A stretch of 5,872 nucleotides of DNA, taken from the NCBI GenBank assembly GCA_004552445.1, contig SFOJ01000039.1:1-5872 (forward strand). The letters are read 5' to 3'. The notes beneath the pieces are model-generated. The model had not been told where the DNA came from. It was given only the letters and a program-made list of their open reading frames with translations, and did not search any database. Source of the stretch: Mollicutes bacterium. Lineage in GTDB: Bacteria; Bacillota_I; Bacilli_A; RF39; UBA660. Shown piece after piece: positions 1 to 5,872 of this stretch. The stretch's first letter is position 1; the number at the start of each line of letters is the position of its first letter. The translations under genes were made by a program, and so were the position numbers.

Positions 1-2
1 AT

Positions 3-557
3 ATGGCAAACTTTACTAAGAAAGCAATTAAAGACACATTTATATCTTTACTAAAAGAAAAACCATTTAATCAAATAACAGTAAAAGATATTGTTGATGA
101 ATGTGGAGTGAATAGAAATACATTCTATTATCATTACGAAGATATAAATGATTTATTAGAGAATGTTATTACTGAAGAAACTGATGTATTAATTAAGAAC
201 TACCCAACTATTGATTCTTTAGATATGGCAGTTGAAGTAGCCATTAAATATGTGCTTGAAAACAAAAAAATTATACTTAATATATTTAATTACTTAGATA
301 AAAATATTTATGAAAGATTCATAATGGAAACATGTGAATATACAGTTAGAACACTTATAAATAGTGTTACTAAGAATATGAGTATAAGTGATAAAGATAA
401 AAATTTTTTGATAAGTTTTATAAAATGTCAATTCTTTGGATTTTGTATAGACTGGTTATCAAGAAATCTAGATGAAGAATATATAAAAGAATATGTAACA
501 TACACTAAGATAACTAAAGAAATATTAATAGAGTTCATAAATAAACATTCTAATTAA
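3..557 (+). CDS. TetR/AcrR-family transcriptional regulator
   Basis: A 184-residue one-component DNA-binding regulator, presumably a dimeric repressor released by a small ligand. The N-terminal third (about residues 5-55) is a typical TetR DNA-binding domain. Its helix-turn-helix covers about residues 25-45, with ITVKDIVDECGVNRNTFYYHY followed by F/Y-rich DLLENV. This N-terminus, including the opening MANFTKKAIKDTF, resembles the DhaS-like TetR group with a TetR_C_8-type C-terminal domain. The remaining helical part (60-184) should bind ligand and form the dimer; it is too diverged for me to name a ligand. The length is normal for the family. The start at the second codon-sized position of the window fits family alignments, but its ribosome site lies outside the window. 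It is co-oriented with the membrane protein and activase genes, with a 120-base gap containing palindromes, so it is likely to control them and perhaps itself. The family assignment is firm; the target is inferred. Confidence 0.93.
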   Translation: MANFTKKAIKDTFISLLKEKPFNQITVKDIVDECGVNRNTFYYHYEDINDLLENVITEETDVLIKNYPTIDSLDMAVEVAIKYVLENKKIILNIFNYLDKNIYERFIMETCEYTVRTLINSVTKNMSISDKDKNFLISFIKCQFFGFCIDWLSRNLDEEYIKEYVTYTKITKEILIEFINKHSN

Positions 558-586
558 TATTCTTTTTTTATGCATTTAATAGCATT

Positions 587-650
587 TGTCTAAAAATTAA
601 ACATCATAAAAAAATTGTCCATTTTAAAAATTAGTTTATGAGTTTATACT
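587..650 (+). promoter_or_regulatory. Candidate promoter with operator-like palindromes
   Basis: The gap between the regulator and the membrane-protein gene holds a good -10 box, TATACT (645-650). There is only a weak -35 candidate, TTTTAA (622-627), at 17-base spacing. This would put the transcript start near 657, about 20 bases before the start codon. Two imperfect palindromes lie just upstream of or over the -35 region. TGTCTAAAAATTAAACA (587-603) pairs at 6 of 8 arm positions. AAAATTGTCCATTTT (611-625) pairs at 6 of 7. Both contain TTGTC, and their centres are 23 bases apart, about two helical turns. A third inverted repeat, TCATAAA (604-610) with TTTATGA (635-641), brackets the second palindrome. 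These are plausible sites for the adjacent TetR-family protein, but AT-rich DNA produces such repeats easily. Confidence 0.4.
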
Positions 651-662
651 ACTTATATAATG

Positions 663-670
663 AAAGGAGG
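663..670 (+). promoter_or_regulatory. Ribosome binding site deciding the membrane-protein start
   Basis: AAAGGAGG is a near-perfect Shine-Dalgarno sequence ending 7 bases before the ATG at 678. An in-frame ATG at 660 overlaps this site and would give a six-residue extension (MKGGIK) that is simply the translated ribosome site. The start at 678 is therefore preferred. Confidence 0.9.
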
Positions 671-677
671 GATTAAG

Positions 678-1229
678 ATGAATAAGTTTATACGTATAGC
701 TAAAACAAGTTATATAATTATATCTATAATACTATGTATTTTAGGTTTAGTGCTTATGATAAATCCAGCATTTTCACAAACTATATTGGTTATAATGTGT
801 GCGATTCTTTTAATAGTATTTGGTATGATTAAGTTGTTTGGTTATTTTTCAAATGATTTATATCGTCTAGCATTCCAGTATGATTTACCATTTGGTATCT
901 TACTAATAGTACTTGGAATTATTATTTTAGTACGCCCAGTTGGATTTATTAATTTTATATGTATTACATTAGGCTTATCAATATTTACAGATAGTATGTT
1001 TAAGATGCACATATCAAATGAAGCACGTAAATTTGGTATTCATGAGTGGTACTTAATCTTAATATTTGCTGTATTAGCATGTATTTGTGGAATTACTTTA
1101 ATGGTAAAACCTAGTGAAAGTGGAATAGTACTAACTATATTACTTGGAGCTAACCTTTTGGTGGAAGGTATTCTTAGTTTAATAACAGTTATTACATCAG
1201 TTAAAATCTTCAAAGAAAAGAAAAAATAA
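678..1229 (+). CDS. HdeD/DUF308-type six-helix membrane protein
   Basis: A 183-residue integral membrane protein with six predicted helices at about residues 11-29, 34-54, 70-87, 89-109, 124-144 and 148-170. The tail is lysine-rich (KIFKEKKK) and probably cytoplasmic. The chain is built from three helical hairpins. The first helix of each ends in the same motif: GLVLMINP (23-30), GIIILVRP (80-87) and GITLMVKP (138-145), 57-58 residues apart. This triplicated hairpin is the hallmark of the DUF308 (HdeD-like) family. E. coli HdeD is linked to acid resistance at high cell density, but biochemical function in Bacillota is unknown and should not be transferred. No catalytic residues or signal peptide are evident. 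The start was chosen from the ribosome site at 663-670. It is the first gene of an apparent operon, 16 bases before the dehydratase-related gene, and lies downstream of a TetR-family gene. A stress or membrane role tied to the redox pair is only an inference. Confidence 0.85.
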   Translation: MNKFIRIAKTSYIIISIILCILGLVLMINPAFSQTILVIMCAILLIVFGMIKLFGYFSNDLYRLAFQYDLPFGILLIVLGIIILVRPVGFINFICITLGLSIFTDSMFKMHISNEARKFGIHEWYLILIFAVLACICGITLMVKPSESGIVLTILLGANLLVEGILSLITVITSVKIFKEKKK

Positions 1230-1245
1230 TTAGAAGGAGACATAT

Positions 1246-2484
1246 ATGGCAGTAGAATTTACAAAAGAAATGAAAAAAACTCATACTATTTTAGCACCAG
1301 ATATTTTTCCAGTGCATATGAGACTTCTAAACAAAGTATTCGCATTATATGGATACAATGTAGAAGTTCTTCACTATGAAGGAAAAGATGTTATTGATAC
1401 TGGGCTTAGTTACTTACATAATGATATTTGTTACCCAGCTATATGTGCGATAGGTCAACAATTATATGCACTAAAAAGTGGTAAATATGATACTCATAAA
1501 GTAGCTCTAATACAATTTCAAACTGGTGGTGGATGTAGAGCATCCAACTATATCTGCTTACTTAGAAAAGCTTTAGAAAATATGGGATATGATTATATAC
1601 CAGTTATATCAGTAAGCACAAGTAACATAGAAAAATGTAGTGGCTTTAAATTAACTCCAATGATGATGTATATGTCTCTAAGAGCAATTATATATGGAGA
1701 CTTTTTAATGCTTTTAAAAAATCAAGTAAAACCTTATGAAAAGAAAAAAGGTGAAACTGATAAATTAGTTGACTGTTGGATTAATAAATTAACAACTGAT
1801 TTTGCCTCTAAAAAAAGTTTAAATAATAGAAGTATGAAAAAGAATCTAAAGAGTATTGCTAAAAGTTTTCATGAAATTAAAAGAGTAGATAAGAAGTTAA
1901 AAAAAGTTGGTATCGTAGGAGAAATATATGTAAAATATTCTCCTTTCGGTAACAACAATTTAGAAGAATTCTTACTTAAAGAAGGGTGCGAATATATGGT
2001 GCCTGGTGTACTAGCATTCTTTGAATTCTGTTTTTCTGATGGAGAAATAAACCATAAATATTATGGAAAAAATAGAGTAAGTTTATATGCAGGAAAAACT
2101 GTAGAATCTATCGCATCTTCTTGGGAAAAAGATATGGAGGATGCATTAAAACCATATCCTGAATTTGTTTGTCCAGCACCATTTAAAAGAATTAAAAAAT
2201 TAGCAGAAAATGTAATTGATAGAGGAGTAAATATGGGTGAAGGATGGCTTTTACCAGGAGAAGTGGCTGAACTAATAGAAAATGGTTACAATAATATAAT
2301 TTGTGCTCAACCATTCGGATGTCTTCCTAATCACATTGTTGGAAAAGGTACAATAAGAACACTTAGAATGCTATATCCAAATGCTAATATATTTCCAATA
2401 GATTATGATGCAGGAGCTTCAAAAGTAAATCAAGAAAATAGAATTAAATTAATGCTAGCTATCGCAGAAGAAGGTGATAAATAA
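1246..2484 (+). CDS. 2-hydroxyacyl-CoA dehydratase-related protein (COG3581-like), partner of the activase
   Basis: A 412-residue soluble protein related to the D-component side of 2-hydroxyglutaryl-CoA dehydratase, usually annotated as 'acyl-CoA dehydratase activase-related' or '2-hydroxyacyl-CoA dehydratase'. Recognisable family blocks are LHNDICYPA (57-65, Cys62), QTGGGCRASNY (92-102, Cys97), GEIYVKYSPFGNNNLE (225-240) and AQPFGCLPNHIVGKG (354-368, Cys359). In dehydratases of this fold, three cysteines ligate a [4Fe-4S] cluster. Cys62, Cys97 and Cys359 are the best candidates here; Cys67, Cys104 and Cys131 are additional. In many clostridia the equivalent segment is the C-terminal end of one long activase chain (about 1400 residues). 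Here it is a separate gene placed before the ATPase. A clear ribosome site (AGAAGGAG, 1232-1239) supports the start. Its stop codon is one base before the next start, so equimolar, coupled production is likely. No substrate can be assigned from sequence. Confidence 0.85.
   Translation: MAVEFTKEMKKTHTILAPDIFPVHMRLLNKVFALYGYNVEVLHYEGKDVIDTGLSYLHNDICYPAICAIGQQLYALKSGKYDTHKVALIQFQTGGGCRASNYICLLRKALENMGYDYIPVISVSTSNIEKCSGFKLTPMMMYMSLRAIIYGDFLMLLKNQVKPYEKKKGETDKLVDCWINKLTTDFASKKSLNNRSMKKNLKSIAKSFHEIKRVDKKLKKVGIVGEIYVKYSPFGNNNLEEFLLKEGCEYMVPGVLAFFEFCFSDGEINHKYYGKNRVSLYAGKTVESIASSWEKDMEDALKPYPEFVCPAPFKRIKKLAENVIDRGVNMGEGWLLPGEVAELIENGYNNIICAQPFGCLPNHIVGKGTIRTLRMLYPNANIFPIDYDAGASKVNQENRIKLMLAIAEEGDK
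2471..2478 (+). promoter_or_regulatory. Ribosome binding site inside the preceding gene, fixing the activase start
   Basis: AAGGTGAT matches the AGGTGAT part of the anti-Shine-Dalgarno complement. It sits in the last codons of the upstream gene, with 7 bases to the ATG at 2486. An in-frame GTG at 2474 lies inside this site and would add four residues (MINN). The ATG start, which gives MKRVGFDIGSTT, is therefore preferred and places the phosphate-binding loop at the usual distance from the N-terminus. The upstream stop (2482-2484) and this start are separated by a single base, typical of translational coupling. Confidence 0.8.
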
Positions 2485-2485
2485 T

Positions 2486-5404
2486 ATGAAAAGAGTAGGC
2501 TTTGATATAGGTTCTACAACTATTAAATGTATAGTAATGGATGAAAAAGAAAATATATTATTTAAGAAATATGAACGTCACTATTCTGAGATAAGAAATG
2601 CTGTATTAAAAATATTAAGCGAATTAAAAAATATTATAAACAACGATAAAATTACAGTAACAATTTCTGGTTCAGCAGGTTTAGGATATGCTGAAAGTTT
2701 AAAAATACCATTTGTTCAAGAAGTCTATGCAGAAAAGATTGCTGTTAATAAATATTATCCTAATACCGAGACAGTAATTGAATTAGGTGGAGAAGATGCT
2801 AAAATGCTATTTTTAACAGGTGGATTTGAAATGAGAATGAATGGAAGCTGTGCTGGTGGAACAGGTGCATTTATAGATCAAATGGCATCTTTACTAAATG
2901 TAACAGGTGAAGAATTAAACGAACTATCAAGTCATCACGAAAAAATATGTAATATTGCATCTCGTTGTGGAGTATTTGCTAAATCAGATGTTCAGCCTCT
3001 ACTAAATCAAGGAGTTAGAAAAGAAGATATAGCAGCAGGTATATTTAGAGCAGTAGTAAATCAAACTATATCAGGTTTATCACAAGGAAGAGATATAGGT
3101 AATAACGTTTTATATTTAGGTGGACCATTATATTTTTATAGTGAACTTAGAAATAGTTTTGATGAAGTTTTAAACACTAAAGGAATTCTTCCTGAAGATG
3201 CAATATATTTTGTAGCAATAGGTTCAGTACTAGCAAATGTAAAAGAAGAAACAACACTAATAAAACTAGAAAATAAATTTAAGAAATATAAAGAACAAAA
3301 TAACTATATAAAAAGTGATGCACTTTTTAAAGATAAAAAAGAATATGAAGAATTCTTAAAAAGACACAACGATACATCTATAAAAGAATTAGAAAAACCG
3401 AGTAAAAATATGTATTTAGGAATAGATGCAGGTAGCACTACAATTAAGATGGTTCTTTGTGATGATGAAGGAAATATATTTAATCCATTTTATTCATCAA
3501 ATGAAGGAAGTCCAATTGAAATTGTAAAAAAATATTTATTAGATTTATATGAAAAGTATCCCAATATTAATATAAAATCTTGCGCTGTAACAGGGTATGG
3601 TGAAGAACTAATAAAAAACGCATTTAATATTGACTACGGAGTAGTTGAAACTATAGCACACTATACTGCAGCTAAAAAAATAAATCCTAGAGTAGATTTT
3701 ATACTTGATATAGGTGGACAAGATATAAAATGTTTTAAAATCAAAAATGGTTCTATAGATAGTTTATATTTAAATGAAGCTTGTTCTTCAGGATGTGGTT
3801 CATTCTTACAAACATTTGCAAAAGCATTAGGGTATACTACCGAAGAATTTTCCCATTTAGGTCTTTATGCTAAAAGTCCAGTTAGTTTAGGATCAAGATG
3901 TACAGTATTTATGAATAGTTCAGTAAAACAAGCTCAAAAAGATGGTGCATCAGTAGAAAGTATAGCTGCAGGACTATCAATGAGTGTAGTAAAAAATGCC
4001 CTATATAAAGTTATAAGATGTGCAAACCCTAAAGATTTAGGTGAAAATATAATAGTACAAGGTGGAACATTTCTAAATGATTCTGTACTAAGAGCATTTG
4101 AAAAAGAAATAGGACATAATGTTACTAGACCAAAATATTCAGGTTTAATGGGAGCATACGGAAGTGCACTTTATAGTAAAGAAAAGAATAATGATAAAAG
4201 TAAAATATTAAACTTTAAAGAACTAAAGAATTTTAATTATGAAACAAGAAATATAAACTGTAATGGATGCACTAATCATTGTAATTTAGTAATAAATACT
4301 TTCGATAAGAAGAGAAGATTTATCGCAGGTAATAGATGTTCTAAGCCACTTAATAATGGTATAAATCAAGAACACTATGATTTATATGAGTATAAACAAT
4401 CATTATTAAAAGAATTCATGAATAATGATATTAGTGAAAATAAAACTACTATAGGAATACCTCTAGTTCTAAATATGTACGAATTATTACCATTTTGGTA
4501 TACATTCTTTAACTCACTAGGATTAAATGTAATAGTTTCGCCATTCTCAACTAGAAACACATATTTAAAAGGACAAAAAACTATACCGTCAGATACAATA
4601 TGTTATCCAGCTAAATTAGTGCATGGACATATTGAATATTTGATAGATTCCAATGTAGACTATATATTTTATCCAAGTATGAGTTATAACTTTGACGAAA
4701 AACTTGGAACAAATCATTATAATTGTCCAGTAGTTGCTTACTATCCACAAGTAATAAGAGGCAATGTAAATAATTTAAATAAAGAAACATTTATAGATGA
4801 CTTTGTAAGTCTAGCAGACAAAAAACAATTTCTAAAAAGAATAAAAACAATTATTAAATATTATGGTATAGAAGTAACTGAGTCAAAATTAAAAAAAGTA
4901 GTAGAGAAATCTTATGAAGCATACAATAATTATTTATTAAAAGTTAGAACTAAAGCAGAAGAATTTATAAGTATTGCTGAACAAAAAGATATGCCAATAA
5001 TTGTATTATGTGGAAGACCTTATCATGTAGATCCTGAAGTAAATCATGGTATTAACAAACTTATTACATCTCTTGGAGCAGTAGTTATAACTGAAGACAG
5101 TATTAGTCATAAAGTAAAACCTTTTAAAACAAAGGTAATGAATCAGTGGACTTATCATTCAAGATTATATGCAGCCGCTAAATATGTAAGTGAATCTAAT
5201 AAGAATATGAACTTAGTTCAACTTGTTTCATTTGGTTGCGGAGTAGATGCAGTAACTACTGATGAAGTAAGAAGAATAATAGAAAGTAAAGATAAAGTTT
5301 ATACTCAAATAAAAATAGATGAAATATCTAATATGGGAGCAGTAACTATCAGACTTAGAAGCTTACTTGCTATAATTGATAATAAAAATGTAAAGAATAA
5401 GTAA
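2486..5404 (+). CDS. Tandem-ASKHA acyl-CoA dehydratase activase with DUF2229 region
   Basis: A 972-residue cytoplasmic ATPase predicted to drive ATP-dependent low-potential electron transfer, as HgdC does for 2-hydroxyacyl-CoA dehydratases. ASKHA domain 1 (about 1-255) has the phosphate loop DIGSTT (7-12), ELGGEDAK (99-106), GSCAGGTG with Cys122, ASRCGVF with Cys161, and LGGPL near 212. Domain 2 (about 309-565) has DAGSTT (314-319), DIGGQD (408-413), ACSSGCGSF with Cys433, GSRCTVF with Cys472, and VQGG (524-527). Each cysteine pair is 39 residues apart, as for the cluster ligands of HgdC as I recall them. One chain could thus mimic the HgdC homodimer that shares one [4Fe-4S]. A lysine/glutamate-rich linker (260-305) joins the domains. 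A second linker carries Cys592, 595, 599 and 618 (CxxCxxxC plus one). The DUF2229-type region (about 655-972) holds GRPYHVDPEVNHG (843-855) and SFGCGVDAVTTDEV with Cys918. It directly follows its likely partner gene at 1246-2484. The domain calls are firm; the reaction is unknown. Confidence 0.92.
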   Translation: MKRVGFDIGSTTIKCIVMDEKENILFKKYERHYSEIRNAVLKILSELKNIINNDKITVTISGSAGLGYAESLKIPFVQEVYAEKIAVNKYYPNTETVIELGGEDAKMLFLTGGFEMRMNGSCAGGTGAFIDQMASLLNVTGEELNELSSHHEKICNIASRCGVFAKSDVQPLLNQGVRKEDIAAGIFRAVVNQTISGLSQGRDIGNNVLYLGGPLYFYSELRNSFDEVLNTKGILPEDAIYFVAIGSVLANVKEETTLIKLENKFKKYKEQNNYIKSDALFKDKKEYEEFLKRHNDTSIKELEKPSKNMYLGIDAGSTTIKMVLCDDEGNIFNPFYSSNEGSPIEIVKKYLLDLYEKYPNINIKSCAVTGYGEELIKNAFNIDYGVVETIAHYTAAKKINPRVDFILDIGGQDIKCFKIKNGSIDSLYLNEACSSGCGSFLQTFAKALGYTTEEFSHLGLYAKSPVSLGSRCTVFMNSSVKQAQKDGASVESIAAGLSMSVVKNALYKVIRCANPKDLGENIIVQGGTFLNDSVLRAFEKEIGHNVTRPKYSGLMGAYGSALYSKEKNNDKSKILNFKELKNFNYETRNINCNGCTNHCNLVINTFDKKRRFIAGNRCSKPLNNGINQEHYDLYEYKQSLLKEFMNNDISENKTTIGIPLVLNMYELLPFWYTFFNSLGLNVIVSPFSTRNTYLKGQKTIPSDTICYPAKLVHGHIEYLIDSNVDYIFYPSMSYNFDEKLGTNHYNCPVVAYYPQVIRGNVNNLNKETFIDDFVSLADKKQFLKRIKTIIKYYGIEVTESKLKKVVEKSYEAYNNYLLKVRTKAEEFISIAEQKDMPIIVLCGRPYHVDPEVNHGINKLITSLGAVVITEDSISHKVKPFKTKVMNQWTYHSRLYAAAKYVSESNKNMNLVQLVSFGCGVDAVTTDEVRRIIESKDKVYTQIKIDEISNMGAVTIRLRSLLAIIDNKNVKNK

Positions 5405-5409
5405 TGTTA

Positions 5410-5438
5410 TTGTTTTAAATAAGTTATAAATGTAAAAT
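5410..5438 (+). promoter_or_regulatory. Possible promoter of the PAP2 phosphatase gene
   Basis: In the 56-base gap after the activase gene, TTGTTT (5410-5415) and TAAAAT (5433-5438) are separated by 17 bases. That is a fair -10 and a half-matching -35 for a housekeeping sigma factor. A separate transcript for the phosphatase is possible. The gap has no hairpin followed by a T-run, so read-through from the upstream operon is not excluded. The base composition makes chance matches likely. Confidence 0.3.
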
Positions 5439-5460
5439 AATAATGTAGTGGGAGGTAAAT

Positions 5461-5872
5461 ATGGAGTTAACAGCTGTAGCAGAGTGGTTAAATACTTCAT
5501 TTAGTGGATTTGATCATGCTATATTAAGTGTTTTACATGAATTCGCTTTATTAACCAATGGAAATTTAAATTGGTTATTTAAGTTTATAAGTCTTTTTGC
5601 AGAAAAAGGTATATTCCTTATTTTACTTAGTATATTCTTAATGTTATTTAAGAAAACAAGAAAGTTTGGAATTTGTATGTTTGGTGCTATTGGAGCAGGA
5701 GCTATACTAACTAACTTTATTTTAAAGGATATGGTCGCAAGACCAAGACCATATATGAGTGGTATTGAATATAAAGATTGGTGGCAATATGCAGGTATGG
5801 TAACTGAAAGTGATTTTTCATTTCCAAGTGGTCACACAACAGCCATGACGGCAGCAATGATGTCATTAGTAT
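5461..5872 (+). CDS. PAP2-superfamily membrane phosphatase, 3' end outside window
   Basis: The first 137 codons of an integral-membrane phosphatase of the PAP2 (phosphatidic acid phosphatase type 2) superfamily, cut off by the window end. Two of the three signature motifs are visible. Motif 1 (KX6RP) is KDMVARPRP (89-97), with Lys89, Arg96 and Pro97. Motif 2 is FPSGHT (121-126), with catalytic-region His125. Motif 3 (SRX5HX3D) should follow beyond the window. Hydrophobic helices lie at about 50-64 and 69-88 and fit the family topology, in which the active site faces the outer side of the membrane. Members dephosphorylate lipid phosphates or undecaprenyl pyrophosphate; which substrate applies cannot be told from this part. 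The start follows a GGGAGGT ribosome site (5450-5456). It is co-oriented with the activase operon at 56 bases. A functional link is not evident. Confidence 0.9.
   Translation, partial: MELTAVAEWLNTSFSGFDHAILSVLHEFALLTNGNLNWLFKFISLFAEKGIFLILLSIFLMLFKKTRKFGICMFGAIGAGAILTNFILKDMVARPRPYMSGIEYKDWWQYAGMVTESDFSFPSGHTTAMTAAMMSLV

Noticed and set aside
570..585. Possible terminator hairpin ATGC/GCAT after the regulator gene
   Set aside because: The stem is only 4 base pairs with an 8-base loop, and the T-run lies before it rather than after. It is not a credible terminator.
656..661. Perfect TATAAT box just before the membrane-protein gene
   Set aside because: A transcript from it would start at about 668, inside the ribosome binding site. 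No -35 lies at a suitable distance. TATACT at 645-650 is the better -10.
660..677. In-frame ATG giving a six-residue longer membrane protein
   Set aside because: The extension translates the ribosome binding site itself, and nothing resembling a ribosome site lies upstream of it.
1040..1243. Antisense open reading frame of 67 codons opposite the membrane-protein gene
   Set aside because: It lies wholly inside a well-supported gene and has no recognisable domain. It looks like a shadow of the coding strand.
2474..2485. In-frame GTG start adding four residues to the activase
   Set aside because: The GTG is part of the Shine-Dalgarno sequence for the ATG at 2486 and overlaps the end of the preceding gene.
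4375..4560. Antisense open reading frame of 61 codons opposite the activase gene
   Set aside because: It is embedded in a strongly conserved region of the real gene and encodes no recognisable protein.
5405..5460. Search for a terminator between the activase and phosphatase genes
   Set aside because: No stem with a following T-run is present, only AT-rich sequence, a weak promoter candidate and the ribosome site.

Overview
The window is AT-rich (roughly 30% GC by eye) and densely coded on the + strand. It has strong AGGAGG-type ribosome binding sites, AGA-dominated arginine codons and A/T-ending codons. Together with an oxygen-sensitive type of Fe-S ATPase, this points to an anaerobic low-GC Bacillota, most likely a clostridium-like organism. 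The sequence does not allow a species call.

Layout: (1) 3-557, a TetR-family regulator whose start lies at the very edge of the window. (2) 558-677, a 120-base AT-rich gap with a candidate promoter and operator-like palindromes. (3) 678-1229, a six-helix HdeD/DUF308-type membrane protein built from three repeats. (4) 1246-2484, a 412-residue protein of the 2-hydroxyacyl-CoA dehydratase-related family (COG3581-like). (5) 2486-5404, a 972-residue protein with two tandem ASKHA ATPase (BadF/BadG/BcrA/BcrD, HgdC-like) domains, a cysteine-rich linker and a DUF2229-type C-terminal half. (6) 5461-5872, the first 137 codons of a PAP2-superfamily membrane phosphatase that runs off the window.

Genes 678-5404 are tightly spaced (16 bases, then 1 base) and look like one operon, probably controlled by the TetR-family protein just upstream. 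The central pair is the notable part. In HgdC-type activators, an ATP-hydrolysing ASKHA homodimer holds one [4Fe-4S] cluster and fires low-potential electrons into a dehydratase or reductase. Here two such domains sit in one chain. Each keeps its cluster cysteine pair with the same 39-residue spacing as I recall for HgdC, and the chain is fused to a further Fe-S-like and dehydratase-like module. The partner protein, with its own conserved cysteines, is encoded immediately upstream. No recognisable substrate enzyme, CoA transferase or electron-transfer flavoprotein is in the window, so the reaction served by this ATP-driven redox pair is unknown. It is a widespread but functionally uncharacterised family, and the most interesting system here.

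No rRNA, tRNA, CRISPR array, insertion sequence or convincing rho-independent terminator was seen.
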